From contig NZ_CP021874.1 of assembly GCF_002197645.1 (NCBI RefSeq), positions 186,001 through 250,000 on the forward strand: a stretch of DNA of 64,000 nt. The letters are read 5' to 3'. Positions within the stretch are counted from its first letter, which is position 1. Every line of letters starts with the position of its first letter. The DNA is from Enterococcus wangshanyuanii (lineage in GTDB: Bacteria > Bacillota > Bacilli > Lactobacillales > Enterococcaceae). This document shows, piece by piece, positions 44,224-53,569 of this stretch. Made by a program: the position numbers and the translations under genes. The notes under the pieces were generated by a model. It saw only the letters and a program-made list of their open reading frames with translations. It did no database searches and was not told where the DNA came from.

Positions 44224-44960
44224 TGAAACAAAGAAACTACTTGTTTTTGCTTGCTCTATTTATCTGCCTTTTACCAGTTTCAGGCTGCTCAGGTAAAAAT
44301 AATGCTGCTAAGGTTGAGCATCAGCAACTGATTTGGCACGAGCAGCAAGAGAAGCCTTTTGGAACCTTTGATTATCCAGAAATTTCAGAGGATGAGGCCT
44401 TAGATTTACTGAAAAATAAATTTGAGGTGAAGATACCTGCAATCATTCAACAGACAAAAAAGTTGTTTGATGAACAGATCATTACCGCTGATCTCGAAAT
44501 AAAAAAAGCAGAGTATTCACTGTATGCGTCTGGAAATGACCTGTTAGTTCGAGGGTATTACCCTGTGTTTAAAGGAGAAGAATTAGTTGTTTTTGCGTTA
44601 GTCGACCTGAAATATTCGTTTGATAAAGAGCAAAAAGAGGTTCGGTTAGTTTCGCAAAGCTTGGCTCTGTCAAATTATGGACAAGAAGAGGCGTTTCCCA
44701 AAGATAATTTCGATGAATTACTGCTTGAAGTGGCTCAAATTATTGATATCTCAAAGGATACAGCTGATTTAGCCATCCAAAATTTTGAGAAAGATTACAA
44801 AGAAGTCGATAAACGACCGGCTTCAAAAACAGTTGTCGTCTACGGAAATGATGAAGAAGCAGAGGAAAAGAAACTAGTTTCTCAAACCTTACGAGTTGGA
44901 TTTAATGAGAAAAGAGAATTTAGAGAAATTCATGCGGCAATCGTCGACTATACAGAATAA
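44220..44960 (+). CDS. Lipoprotein of unknown function
   Basis: 246 aa with lipobox LLPVSGCSG (Cys near residue 23), then a mixed alpha/beta domain with no recognised motif (EDEALDLLKNKFEVKIPAIIQQ, YSLYASGNDLLVRGYYPVF, QTLRVGFNEKREFREIHAAIVDYTE). The start codon overlaps the stop of the gene before it (ATGA). It is co-expressed with the surface locus. Function unknown. Confidence 0.65.
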   Translation: MMKQRNYLFLLALFICLLPVSGCSGKNNAAKVEHQQLIWHEQQEKPFGTFDYPEISEDEALDLLKNKFEVKIPAIIQQTKKLFDEQIITADLEIKKAEYSLYASGNDLLVRGYYPVFKGEELVVFALVDLKYSFDKEQKEVRLVSQSLALSNYGQEEAFPKDNFDELLLEVAQIIDISKDTADLAIQNFEKDYKEVDKRPASKTVVVYGNDEEAEEKKLVSQTLRVGFNEKREFREIHAAIVDYTE

Positions 44961-45009
44961 AAGAACGATTCGTTAGATAAGCGATTCAAGTGAAAAGAGG
45001 TGAAACAGG

Positions 45010-46674
45010 ATAAAGAAAGAACGCAATCGGCAGCGGATGCTCCTATTTATAGTGTTTCTGCTGTTAAGTATCATACCGCTGCTGTTTACTCATATAGGAA
45101 AAGAAGTCATGTATCGCGGAGATGACCTTTATTTTCATCTCAATCGAATCGAAGGATTAGCTTTGGGTATAAGAAATGGAGATTTTATTCCTAAAATCAA
45201 TCATTTTTTTCTTTATGGTATGGGCTATGGCTCACCCATTTTTTATTCAGATATTTTCCTTTATCCTGCCAGCCTACTTAGGATCTTAGGGCTGTCAATC
45301 AGCAACAGCTATATTATTTTCTTGATCGGTATAAACTTTATGACGTATTTAATTGCTTATTATAGTTTTCTTTTTTATAAAAAAGTTCCTTTTCAAGCGT
45401 TTCTGTTTGCTGTTTTATATGGAACAGCTTCTTATCGTTTAAGTGATTTGACGGAAAGGGCTGCTGTGGGAGAAGTATTGGCTTTAGCGTTTATACCGTT
45501 GGCATTTGTCGGTGTGTGGTCTATTTTTGAAGGAGAAAGTGATAAATTCTATCTTTTATCTCTGGGAATGGCAGCGTTGATTTTGAGTCATGTGTTGAGT
45601 GCTTTTATATTTAGTCTATTTATTTTGGTCTATTTACTATTCAATATCCGTCATGTGATCGGTGAAAAAACAAGAACAGTCGCTTTTTTTAAAGCAGCTG
45701 GACTAACGATAGTATTATGTTTAGGTTTTCTTGTCCCATTGGCTGAACAAGTCGCAGAGCAATCTTTCACGTTTCAAACAAGCCAAGTAGCACAGCTCAG
45801 TCAAGAAGTTGGATCGATCGGCGACTATTTGAACATTGCTATTCGAAATAGCGGGTTTAATAATTTAGGACTGTTGATGATTGGACTACTGATTTTCCTA
45901 GCACTAAATTATAGTCGATTTTCTAAACAAGCTAGACGCTTGCTTATAATGACAGGTCTATTTTTATTTGTTTCAACGAGCTTCTTTCCACATAGATTAC
46001 TAGATCATACAGTGATGAACGCGATCCAATTTCCTTGGCGCTTATTTTCGATCGTTACCTTTTGTGTCTGCTGGCTATTTGCAGAAAACTATTCATTGAT
46101 CGTAAAAAATGAGCATGGGAGAAAATTACTTTCATATAGCGCTATAGCAATAGCTCTGATGCTGGTGTTCACTCATAGTCTTTTTGTGGCAGATACTGAC
46201 CGATTGGTTTCAAGAGATCAAATCGAGCAGCTGCCTTCAGCATTTTTAGGCTGGGGGAATGAATATATCCCATCAGGTACTGATTTTCAGGAAGTGATTC
46301 AAGCACCTAAAACGATCCGCAATAGTAAGGGAATCACACTGGAGAATGTTACCTTTGATTATGGCGCGATCGACTTGGCTTATCAGATAGATGAAAAAGA
46401 CTCAAAAGAAGCGATCGTTTTTCCTTTTATTTATTATAAGGGCTACCAAGCAAAAGTGAATGGAAAGATGATGGAAGTTTACAATAGTCCGACTTTTCCA
46501 GGCCTTAGTGAATTACGTTTGAGCGGAAAAGGAACTGTCCATTTAGCTTATTATTGGACAAGACTTCAATTATTGTCAGCCACTATTTCAGTGGGAAGCT
46601 GGCTGCTTCTAGTCGTCTGGCTATTAAGACAGAACAAAAAGAAACAGAAGATAGTAAATGAAAAAGACGAATGA
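45010..46674 (+). CDS. Polytopic membrane protein, GT-C/YfhO-like; start codon uncertain (ATA)
   Basis: About 545-554 aa with roughly 11 hydrophobic segments and a C-terminal extracellular domain (about 420-510). MYRGDDLYFHLNRIEGLALGIRNGDFIPKI and YGMGYGSPIFYSDIFLYPA resemble GT-C-fold sugar transferases, with acidic residues in the first outer loop. The good Shine-Dalgarno (AAAAGAGG, 44993-45000) lies 9 bases before an in-frame ATA at 45010 that opens IKKERNRQRMLLFIVF, a natural basic N-terminus. The first ATG is at 45037, with no ribosome binding site. Either ATA is used or an ATG was lost. It ends the surface locus. Confidence 0.7.
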   Translation: MKKERNRQRMLLFIVFLLLSIIPLLFTHIGKEVMYRGDDLYFHLNRIEGLALGIRNGDFIPKINHFFLYGMGYGSPIFYSDIFLYPASLLRILGLSISNSYIIFLIGINFMTYLIAYYSFLFYKKVPFQAFLFAVLYGTASYRLSDLTERAAVGEVLALAFIPLAFVGVWSIFEGESDKFYLLSLGMAALILSHVLSAFIFSLFILVYLLFNIRHVIGEKTRTVAFFKAAGLTIVLCLGFLVPLAEQVAEQSFTFQTSQVAQLSQEVGSIGDYLNIAIRNSGFNNLGLLMIGLLIFLALNYSRFSKQARRLLIMTGLFLFVSTSFFPHRLLDHTVMNAIQFPWRLFSIVTFCVCWLFAENYSLIVKNEHGRKLLSYSAIAIALMLVFTHSLFVADTDRLVSRDQIEQLPSAFLGWGNEYIPSGTDFQEVIQAPKTIRNSKGITLENVTFDYGAIDLAYQIDEKDSKEAIVFPFIYYKGYQAKVNGKMMEVYNSPTFPGLSELRLSGKGTVHLAYYWTRLQLLSATISVGSWLLLVVWLLRQNKKKQKIVNEKDE

Positions 46675-46799
46675 TCGAAAGAGCTATGTTGACTACGGAA
46701 AAGGTAATCAGCATGGTTTTTTTATTGTGCTTTATGTTCTATAGGAAATGATGTATAAAATGAAAAAATAAAAATCAAAATATATAATAGGTTTCTTTA

Positions 46800-46808
46800 T
46801 GCTATAAT
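46800..46808 (+). promoter_or_regulatory. Extended -10 promoter for the HAD phosphatase gene
   Basis: TG-C-TATAAT at 46800-46808, 69 bases before the start codon. No convincing -35 is seen. It marks the return from the surface locus to ordinary genes. Confidence 0.5.
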
Positions 46809-46877
46809 TTACGCTAGGAGTATAAAATGTTAACTCGATTTATTAAAAGAGAAAAACGAAGTAGGAGTGAACGATCA

Positions 46878-47729
46878 ATGAATGTTATTTTTTGTGATAT
46901 AGATGGTACGTTTCAGGAAATGGGGCAAGAAATTCCGCAGGTCAATTTTGATGCAATATATGCCCTTCAAAAACAAGGAGATCATTTTGTGTTTATCAGC
47001 GGTCGTGGCTATGCGCAATTAGAAGAGCTAATAAATCAGCTGGATAGTGAATGTGATATGATTTTCAGCAATGGTGGTGGCCACAAATTAGTCGGTCAGC
47101 CAGTTGAGTACAATCATTGCTTGTCTTTGGATGAATGTAAAAAAGCGATTACGATTTTAGAAGAACGCAATATTTTTTATCATCTCCATACAAATGAAGG
47201 AATCATTTTAAAACCAGTTGAGAATTATGAAGAAAATATTTTAGCTTTAAGAGAAAAACTTGCGCCAATGGGAGATATTGGAAAGCAAATCATGGACTTC
47301 AAAGAAAATTTCTTTAAAACGGAATGTTATCATGTAGAGGATCCGTTGGCTTATTTAGTGGAGCATCCTGAGGTGAAAGTAATGAAGATCGAACTGATGG
47401 AGGCTAGTGATGCCGAACATGAGAAGTTACGCAGATTATTGGGGAGTGACACAGCATATGTCTTTTCTTCATTTACGCAGTGTCTAGAAGTGGTCGATCC
47501 AAAAAGCAGCAAAGGTTATGCAATCAAAGAATTTATGAATGCTTATCCAGAGGCAGTCAGCTATGGTATTGGCGATGGCGAAAATGATTTGGCGATGCTG
47601 GAAGCCGTTGATGTTTCACTTGCGGTCGGTAATGCGTTAGATATCGTTAAAGCACAATGCGACCGAGTGATCGGTGATTGCGCTGATGGAGGCGTTGGAA
47701 AATTTATTTTTGCAGAATTAATAAAATAA
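46878..47729 (+). CDS. HAD superfamily hydrolase, Cof type
   Basis: About 283 aa. HAD motif I is at the start (MNVIFCDIDGT), motif II in FVFISGRGYAQLEELINQL, a lysine region follows with DPKSSKGYAIKEFM, and motif IV in YGIGDGENDLAMLEAVDVSLAVGNA. Cof-type enzymes dephosphorylate sugar phosphates, flavin or pyridoxal phosphates; the substrate is not predictable. The start is the ATG at 46878 with AGGAGTG; the 17 codons upstream are basic and have no ribosome binding site. Confidence 0.9.
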   Translation: MNVIFCDIDGTFQEMGQEIPQVNFDAIYALQKQGDHFVFISGRGYAQLEELINQLDSECDMIFSNGGGHKLVGQPVEYNHCLSLDECKKAITILEERNIFYHLHTNEGIILKPVENYEENILALREKLAPMGDIGKQIMDFKENFFKTECYHVEDPLAYLVEHPEVKVMKIELMEASDAEHEKLRRLLGSDTAYVFSSFTQCLEVVDPKSSKGYAIKEFMNAYPEAVSYGIGDGENDLAMLEAVDVSLAVGNALDIVKAQCDRVIGDCADGGVGKFIFAELIK

Positions 47730-47757
47730 ACAGTTCATGTTGGTAAAAGGAGAACGA

Positions 47758-48945
47758 ATGGAAAATATAAATGAACAGATTATTCGGGATCTTGATTATT
47801 ATAAATCAGGAATTCGACAGCTCTATCAAAGAAGCTATCAGATGTATCTATTTGGACTGATTGCAGTGATGCTTTTGACAGTTACAGGAATTGGTGTCTC
47901 AACTACTATTTTGAGAGGAATTTTAGTACTCGTTTTTGTAGGTGAAATTGCAGGCTTGCTGTATTTGCTTCGTTTTTTAAAGGAAGCTTCGTTTGAAAGT
48001 TATTTTAAAGAAATTCCGGAAAAATTGATCGAGGCGTTTCCAGTGATGCAGGAAAGTGCGCCGCAAGAAGACAATCAAGCCTATTATTTTTTAGATAGCC
48101 AGGGTGAATTGATCAAGTTAAATAAGAAAAATATTCGTAATTTCCCTTCCGCTATCAAGCAATATACATTACTCGTAGGTTTCAACTATGAAACAGATAA
48201 AGTTAGATTTGAGCAGCCGCTGCATTTTTATTACTATGATATTACGGCAATCACGCATTCTGACAGTTATAAAAAAGAAGTGTTGAAGAATACCAACTTC
48301 ATGGAAAAACGTCGGAAAAGAAGAATTCGTACATTGATTTTAACTTTGATTGGCATTGCTTTGGCAGGAGCTGTGGTGTATTTTGGTGCAAAAACTTATT
48401 TGAATGATAATGGCTCATCCATTTTTGAAAATCGTTTACGTGATGAGGCAGATTTCGATCAGGATGAACAAAAAACGACGATTCAGTCAATGGATCTATC
48501 AAGAGGGAATGAAACAATTCAGCTAACATTGCCTCAAGAACTCCATGATCAATCAGGCTATTTTATGGATATCGCTGATGAAAATGGCTATTCATATCAA
48601 TCGTTTATGAGTGAAGCGTATTTTATAGATGTTAGTATGATCGAGAAAGCGGCATACGATAGTTTTTCCGAGTATCTAAAAAAGGCCGCTCAAACGAGAA
48701 CTGAAGCTTCCGTCGATAAGAAAACAGAAAAAATACATGGGGATTTTTTTATTACTGAATATCGAGAAGAAGCAAAAGAAGACGCTGAACAAGGTCAAAT
48801 GATGGTTTACTATTTTGAATCAGAGGAAAATTACGGTTCGATCAGCTTGAGTTTTAAAGCTGCTGATCAGTTGAACTTACCCGATGATAGTGCATTGACC
48901 ATTCTACAAGAGCTTAAATTCGAGCGAAAAGAGAGCATACTATAG
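47758..48945 (+). CDS. Membrane protein of unknown function
   Basis: About 395 aa. Two hydrophobic segments (about 33-70) form a hairpin near the N-terminus, a cytoplasmic domain follows (about 75-190, ending TNFMEKRRKRRIRT), then a third transmembrane segment (about 194-213) and an extracellular domain (214-395) with alternating strands. No family recognised. The start is the ATG at 47758 with AAAGGAG; 28 bases separate it from the HAD gene, so they are probably co-transcribed. Confidence 0.6.
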   Translation: MENINEQIIRDLDYYKSGIRQLYQRSYQMYLFGLIAVMLLTVTGIGVSTTILRGILVLVFVGEIAGLLYLLRFLKEASFESYFKEIPEKLIEAFPVMQESAPQEDNQAYYFLDSQGELIKLNKKNIRNFPSAIKQYTLLVGFNYETDKVRFEQPLHFYYYDITAITHSDSYKKEVLKNTNFMEKRRKRRIRTLILTLIGIALAGAVVYFGAKTYLNDNGSSIFENRLRDEADFDQDEQKTTIQSMDLSRGNETIQLTLPQELHDQSGYFMDIADENGYSYQSFMSEAYFIDVSMIEKAAYDSFSEYLKKAAQTRTEASVDKKTEKIHGDFFITEYREEAKEDAEQGQMMVYYFESEENYGSISLSFKAADQLNLPDDSALTILQELKFERKESIL

Positions 48946-48950
48946 AAGGA

Positions 48951-48998
48951 ATGAGGTTGAAGCCTGACTAACCATGTCAGGTTTCAACCTCATTTTTT
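48951..48998 (+). terminator. Terminator after the 47758 gene
   Basis: ATGAGGTTGAA and TTCAACCTCATTTTTTT form a long stem (with CCTGAC/GTCAGG inside) ending in a T run. Confidence 0.9.
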
Positions 48999-49043
48999 TA
49001 GTTAAGTTACTTTGGAGCTAATTTTCTATTTTTTTACTCAAAT

Positions 49044-49802
49044 CTATTTTGTGAATTGCTGGATGATCTGATTCAATGTGTCGGCAGCTGTATCACCAAC
49101 CCGATCATTGTAATAAGCAGCAAAACGTTCATCACCAACATACATTTGACCTAGTCCTTTGTGCATTTCAACAGAATAGTTAGGAGAAGTGATCATCAGC
49201 CATTCTCTGTGTTTTGAGAAGGCAGTTTTTGCTTCGTCAGATTGATAGTCTTTGGTTTCTATAACTATTTTCAAAGCAGCAAACAGTTCTTTTTCAATAC
49301 GCTCCATTTTTTCAACATCTGCTTCGCTTAAATTTAGCCACTGCTTATTTGAAGCTTCTACCGTTTCTTCTCCGTATTTTTCACGGATTTCTTGTCCATA
49401 TCGTTCTTCATTTTCTTGTAATTTTTGTTGTTTAAAGCCAATAAATTTTTCTTTATCAGTCATGTCTATCTCTCCTTTTTGATAGTGGATCGTTTTTTCT
49501 ACAGTCAGGATCAGATGATCGATCATCGTGCGTTTTTCTAAAAGTTGCTCATAGTGTTGCTGTAATGCTTTTTGAGGATCATAATCAGGTTCATTTAGCA
49601 ACTTTTGGATATCCTCAAGCTTCATCTCTAGTGAGCGGTAAAAAAGAATCTGCTGAAGACGATCGATTTCTTTTGTGCCATATATACGATAACCGGAAGA
49701 ATTGATGCGCGCAGGTTTCAATAAGTCGATTTCGTCATAATAGCGTAGTGTTCGTGTGCTGATTCCGGATAATTCAGCCACTTTTTTGATTGTATATTCC
49801 AT
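49044..49802 (-). CDS. MerR-family regulator with TipAS-like ligand domain
   Basis: About 252 aa. It has a MerR winged helix (MEYTIKKVAELSGISTRTLRYYDEIDLLKPARINSSGYRIYGTKEIDRLQQILFYRSLEMKLEDI), a dimerising coiled coil (to about residue 110), then a C-terminal TipAS/antibiotic-recognition domain (DKEKFIGFKQQKLQENEERYGQEIREKYGEE through MYVGDERFAAYYND). TipAS domains bind thiopeptide or other cyclic antibiotics. I use the ATG at 49802 with AGGAGGG; the ATG at 49829 overlaps the promoter. The gene's own promoter has MerR geometry, so it is probably autoregulated. Confidence 0.88.
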   Translation of the reverse strand: MEYTIKKVAELSGISTRTLRYYDEIDLLKPARINSSGYRIYGTKEIDRLQQILFYRSLEMKLEDIQKLLNEPDYDPQKALQQHYEQLLEKRTMIDHLILTVEKTIHYQKGEIDMTDKEKFIGFKQQKLQENEERYGQEIREKYGEETVEASNKQWLNLSEADVEKMERIEKELFAALKIVIETKDYQSDEAKTAFSKHREWLMITSPNYSVEMHKGLGQMYVGDERFAAYYNDRVGDTAADTLNQIIQQFTK

Positions 49803-49824
49803 CTTTTTCCCTCCTGTGTAACTA

Positions 49825-49855
49825 AGCATAAACCTTTACTTAACGTGAAGGTCAA
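49825..49855 (-). promoter_or_regulatory. MerR-type promoter with 19-bp spacer in front of the TipAS-like gene
   Basis: On the minus strand TTGACC (49855-49850), 19 bases, TATGCT (49830-49825). The spacer holds a dyad, ACCTT-C-AC and GT-A-AAGGT, a typical MerR operator. Autoregulation is inferred. Confidence 0.7.
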
Positions 49856-49965
49856 GTCTTTTATTTACATTATCATATAAAATCTCTGATTTACAAATAG
49901 ACTGAGAAAGAGTAAAATTTATGTAAGGTTAATCAGACAACGATGGTTGAAAAGGAGCTGTAGAT

Positions 49966-50322
49966 ATGAAATTAATCGAAACACCAATGAATAAAAATTT
50001 GAATTTAGAATATTTTTATCCAAATATAACAAAATTTGTATTTGGTTCTAAAGCAATAAAGTTCTTTAAATTATATGCACTGGACCGAACACAGATCGTT
50101 TATGCGGATGCCTATGATAAAATCGACATCATCATGATCAATACGAAGAAAAAAATTGCAAAAGCGGAAGTTGATTTTGTGATCAAGAGACTTTTGAATG
50201 CGACGAGAGAGGATGTCGAAGTACATATCGGCGTAAAAAATAAAATGACAGAAGCGGGTTATTCTTTCAGTGCACCTAGAAAGGATATCATTGTGATCCA
50301 AAAATCAGTTTCTGCTGAGTAA
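49966..50322 (+). CDS. DUF1827 family protein
   Basis: 118 aa, no signal peptide or membrane segment. The sequence (MKLIETPMNKNLNLEYFYPNITKFVFGSKAIKFFKLYALDRTQIVYADAYDKIDIIM) matches the DUF1827 family of Lactobacillales as I remember it. It is divergent from the MerR gene. Function unknown. Confidence 0.75.
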   Translation: MKLIETPMNKNLNLEYFYPNITKFVFGSKAIKFFKLYALDRTQIVYADAYDKIDIIMINTKKKIAKAEVDFVIKRLLNATREDVEVHIGVKNKMTEAGYSFSAPRKDIIVIQKSVSAE

Positions 50323-50333
50323 ATGAAATCGAG

Positions 50334-50378
50334 AGCACCAAAAAGGGGATGACAAATGCTACCCGTTTTGGTGCTTTT
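50334..50378 (+). terminator. Terminator after the DUF1827 gene
   Basis: AGCACCAAAA and TTTTGGTGCT pair around a 22-base loop, followed by TTT. Confidence 0.75.
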
Positions 50379-50485
50379 ACTTTATTCGCTAACGAAAAAT
50401 CAGCTTACCACTTAAAATAGAAAAGCAGTAGGCTTTCGTTGTCATTTTTGTTAAAATAGAAGCACAATGAAAGGAAGAGTGAAAA

Positions 50486-50896
50486 TTGAAAGAGCTATTT
50501 CATAAATATAAAGAAGTCATTTCTTATTTAGTTTTTGGTGTGGCAACAACGATTGTCAATATTGCCGTATTTTTTATCTGTAAAGATCTGTTTGGTATTG
50601 ATTATAAAATCAGCAATACAATTGGCTGGTTTTTATCTGTCTTGTTTGCTTTTTTTACAAACAAGTATTTTGTTTTTGCCAGTCAGCATGTTAATTTGGG
50701 GGCATTTTTTAAAGAAATGCTGCTATTTTACTGGTATCGTATTTTATCGTTTGTGATTGATATGGCTTTGATGGTATTGATGATCGAGTGGCTGCATATC
50801 TCTGATTTTTGGGCTAAAATGGTCACGCAAGTTGTCGTGATCGTATTAAATTATTTCTTTAGCAAGTTTTTGATTTTTAATAAAAAAGCTTCTTAG
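50486..50896 (+). CDS. GtrA-family membrane protein
   Basis: 136 aa with four transmembrane segments: LVFGVATTIVNIAVFFICKDLF, ISNTIGWFLSVLFAFFTNKYFVF, FWYRILSF-like and MVTQVVVIVLNYFFSKFLIF. GtrA proteins are thought to flip or present lipid-linked sugars for polysaccharide modification. Start: TTG with AGGAAGAG upstream. Monocistronic. Confidence 0.88.
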   Translation: MKELFHKYKEVISYLVFGVATTIVNIAVFFICKDLFGIDYKISNTIGWFLSVLFAFFTNKYFVFASQHVNLGAFFKEMLLFYWYRILSFVIDMALMVLMIEWLHISDFWAKMVTQVVVIVLNYFFSKFLIFNKKAS

Positions 50897-50984
50897 GAAG
50901 TAAAACGAGTTTTTGGTTGAAACAATGAAGTTTTGTTATAATAAAGGATAGTGTTTTATAAAAAGTAAAGGATGGCATAGTGAA

Positions 50985-52457
50985 ATGAAACGAGTTTATA
51001 AAGATGATAGTTTAACGTTACATACAGATTTATATCAAATCAATATGATGCAAACATATTGGGAGTTAGGACGTGCAGATATCCATTCTGTTTTTGAATG
51101 CTATTTTCGAGAAATGCCGTTTAATCATGGCTATGCTATATTTGCCGGATTGGAGCGACTAGTCGATTATTTAGAGAATCTTACATTTTCTGACACAGAT
51201 ATTGCGTATCTTAGAGAAGTGGAGGAATATCCTGAAGATTTCCTAACTTACTTAAAAGAATTTGAATTTAAATGTACTGTTCGTTCTGCCTTGGAAGGCG
51301 ATCTAGTGTTCAATAATGAACCATTGATCCAGGTTGAAGGCCCCTTAGCTCAGTGCCAGTTGATCGAGACAGCTTTACTAAATATGGTCAACTTCCAAAC
51401 CTTGATCGCTACAAAAGCGGCTCGAATCAAGTCCGTGATCGGTGAAGATCCGTTGATGGAATTTGGCACACGCAGAGCTCAAGAGTTGGATGCGGCTATT
51501 TGGGGAACACGTGCGGCATTTATCGGCGGGGCAGATGCTACGAGCAATGTGCGCGCAGGCAAAATTTTTGGTATCCCTGTGAGTGGAACACATGCACATT
51601 CACTTGTTCAGTCTTATGGTAATGATTACGATGCCTTCACAGCTTACGCTCAAACGCACAAAGATTGTGTCTTTTTAGTCGATACGTATGATACTTTAAA
51701 ATCTGGCGTGCCAAGTGCGATTCGTGTAGCAAAAGAGATGGGCGATAAAATCAATTTCCTTGGTGTTCGTTTAGACAGCGGAGATATGGCCTACATCTCT
51801 AAACGCGTACGTGAACAGTTAGATGAAGCAGGTTTCACTGAGGCAAAAATTTATGCATCAAACGATCTGGACGAAAATACGATCTTGAGTTTAAAAATGC
51901 AAAAAGCTAAGATCGATGTTTGGGGTGTTGGAACCAAGCTGATCACAGCGTACGACCAGCCTGCATTAGGAGCGGTGTTCAAATTAGTGTCGATCGAAGA
52001 TAAAGACGGCAAGATGAAAGACACGATCAAGCTTTCAAGCAATGCAGAAAAGGTAACTACACCAGGGAAAAAACAAGTGTGGCGGATTACACGTAAATCA
52101 GATAAAAAATCTGAAGGCGACTATGTCACTTTATGGGACGAAGATCCGCGCGAACAGGAAGAAATTTACATGTTCCATCCAGTGCATACATTTATCAACA
52201 AGACAGTTAGAAATTTTGAAGCAAGAGCAGTCTTGCAGGATATTTTTGTTGAAGGAAAAAGAGTGTATGAATTACCGACATTAGAAGAAATCAAACACTA
52301 TGCTAAAGAGAATCTTGATTCATTATGGGAAGAATACAAACGAGATCTTAATCCGCAAAAATATCCAGTAGATCTATCGACAGAATGCTGGAATCATAAA
52401 ATGCGTCTACTTGAAAAAGTCCGTGTTGATGTAAAGGCACTGACAGAAAATAAATAA
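50985..52457 (+). CDS. pncB: Nicotinate phosphoribosyltransferase
   Basis: 490 aa. Seen: [20 protein letters not shown] at the start, then [30 protein letters not shown] and the phosphoribosyl region [17 protein letters not shown], with the active histidine in [11 protein letters not shown]. It makes nicotinate mononucleotide from nicotinate and PRPP for NAD salvage. The next gene, nadE, starts 16 bases later, so NAD synthesis genes are paired. An extended -10 (TGTTATAAT) lies about 45 bases upstream. Confidence 0.95.
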   Translation: MKRVYKDDSLTLHTDLYQINMMQTYWELGRADIHSVFECYFREMPFNHGYAIFAGLERLVDYLENLTFSDTDIAYLREVEEYPEDFLTYLKEFEFKCTVRSALEGDLVFNNEPLIQVEGPLAQCQLIETALLNMVNFQTLIATKAARIKSVIGEDPLMEFGTRRAQELDAAIWGTRAAFIGGADATSNVRAGKIFGIPVSGTHAHSLVQSYGNDYDAFTAYAQTHKDCVFLVDTYDTLKSGVPSAIRVAKEMGDKINFLGVRLDSGDMAYISKRVREQLDEAGFTEAKIYASNDLDENTILSLKMQKAKIDVWGVGTKLITAYDQPALGAVFKLVSIEDKDGKMKDTIKLSSNAEKVTTPGKKQVWRITRKSDKKSEGDYVTLWDEDPREQEEIYMFHPVHTFINKTVRNFEARAVLQDIFVEGKRVYELPTLEEIKHYAKENLDSLWEEYKRDLNPQKYPVDLSTECWNHKMRLLEKVRVDVKALTENK

Positions 52458-52473
52458 ATTGGAGGAATATTTT

Positions 52474-53301
52474 ATGGATTCTTTGCAAAAAGCGATCATC
52501 GAAGAATTAGGAGCTAAAGCTCAAATCGATCCTCAAGAAGAAATTCGTAAGAGTATCGATTTTATGAAAAGCTATCTATATAAGTACCCATTTTTAAAAA
52601 CGCTAGTGTTAGGAATCAGTGGTGGTCAAGACTCCAGCTTAGCCGGAAGATTGGCACAGCTCACAATGGAAGAAATGCGCATAGAAACCAAAGATGATTC
52701 TTATCAATTTATTGCTGTTCGTTTACCTTATGGCGAACAGGCAGATGAAGCAGACGCTAAAAAGGCATTGGATTTTATCAAACCAGATATTTCTTTGCGA
52801 GTAGATATCAAACCGGCAATCGATGCGAGCGTGGCTTCACTGAATGACACGGGGATTTCAATAAGCGATTTCAACAAAGGGAATATGAAAGCCCGTCAAC
52901 GGATGATCGTACAATATGCCATTGCAGGTGAAAAATCAGGCGCTGTAATAGGAACAGATCATGCTGCGGAAAATATTACTGGTTTTTACACGAAATATGG
53001 CGACGGTGGAGCAGATATCTTACCATTGTTCCGCTTGAACAAGCGACAAGGGAAAGCCCTATTAAAAGAATTAGGTGCGCCATCAGAACTGTATTTAAAA
53101 ATCCCAACTGCAGATTTAGAAGATGATAAGCCGTTAGTAGCAGATGAAGTCGCTTTAGGTGTGACTTACGATGACATCGATGACTATGTGGAAGGCAAAG
53201 AGGTTTCTGAAAAAGCAAAAGAGACGATAGAGAATTGGTATAAAAAGACGCAACACAAACGCCATATGCCAATTACGATTTTTGATGATTTTTGGAAATA
53301 A
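52474..53301 (+). CDS. nadE: NH3-dependent NAD+ synthetase
   Basis: About 275 aa. The P-loop [12 protein letters not shown] (residues about 48-59) of N-type ATP pyrophosphatases is present, then [46 protein letters not shown] and [19 protein letters not shown]. It amidates nicotinate adenine dinucleotide with ammonia; no glutaminase domain is attached. The start is the ATG at 52474 with GGAGG; the ATG at 52459 has none. Last gene of pncB-nadE. Confidence 0.96.
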   Translation: MDSLQKAIIEELGAKAQIDPQEEIRKSIDFMKSYLYKYPFLKTLVLGISGGQDSSLAGRLAQLTMEEMRIETKDDSYQFIAVRLPYGEQADEADAKKALDFIKPDISLRVDIKPAIDASVASLNDTGISISDFNKGNMKARQRMIVQYAIAGEKSGAVIGTDHAAENITGFYTKYGDGGADILPLFRLNKRQGKALLKELGAPSELYLKIPTADLEDDKPLVADEVALGVTYDDIDDYVEGKEVSEKAKETIENWYKKTQHKRHMPITIFDDFWK

Positions 53302-53569
53302 TAGTGCATTGTAGTTTGTTTCGTGTTTGGTGCGAATCATAAGTGCACATGAAATCACTGAGAGATTCGCACCAAAAAATTGAGATAAATTGGCTATAAT
53401 TGCTCTTGTTCTCATGGAAATTTAATGTGAGAGGAGAATTTAAGGTGAATACTAGCAGATAGGTAATGTATTTCTGCTTTATTCACAGTCTAGCTCTGTT
53501 TAGAGCTAAAAGAAATACGTTTAACATTCGACTCATGAATTGTTAAACGTATTTATCTTATATTTATTT
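53302..53569. other. Structured gene-free region between nadE and the next gene
   Basis: A hairpin TGGTGCGAATC (53328-53338) with GATTCGCACCA (53364-53374) is not followed by a T run. After it come a TATAAT (53393-53398), an AGAGGAG ribosome site and a GTG frame of only five codons (MNTSR), then nested stems (GTATTTCT with AGAAATAC, and AGCTC/GAGCT). It could be a small RNA or a decayed gene. Confidence 0.35.
53513..53554. terminator. Terminator hairpin at the end of the 53570-54067 gene
   Basis: AAATACGTTTAACA (53513-53526) and TGTTAAACGTATTT (53541-53554) form a perfect 14-bp stem; on the minus strand it lies 16 bases after the gene and ends in TTT. It could serve both directions. Confidence 0.65.

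Noticed and set aside
43992..44231. Minus-strand frame opposite the lipoprotein gene
   Set aside because: A shadow of the coding strand, with no ribosome site and no recognisable product.
53327..53374. Inverted repeat after nadE as a normal terminator
   Set aside because: The right arm is followed by A, not T, on the plus strand, and the same is true in reverse, so it lacks the terminator tail.
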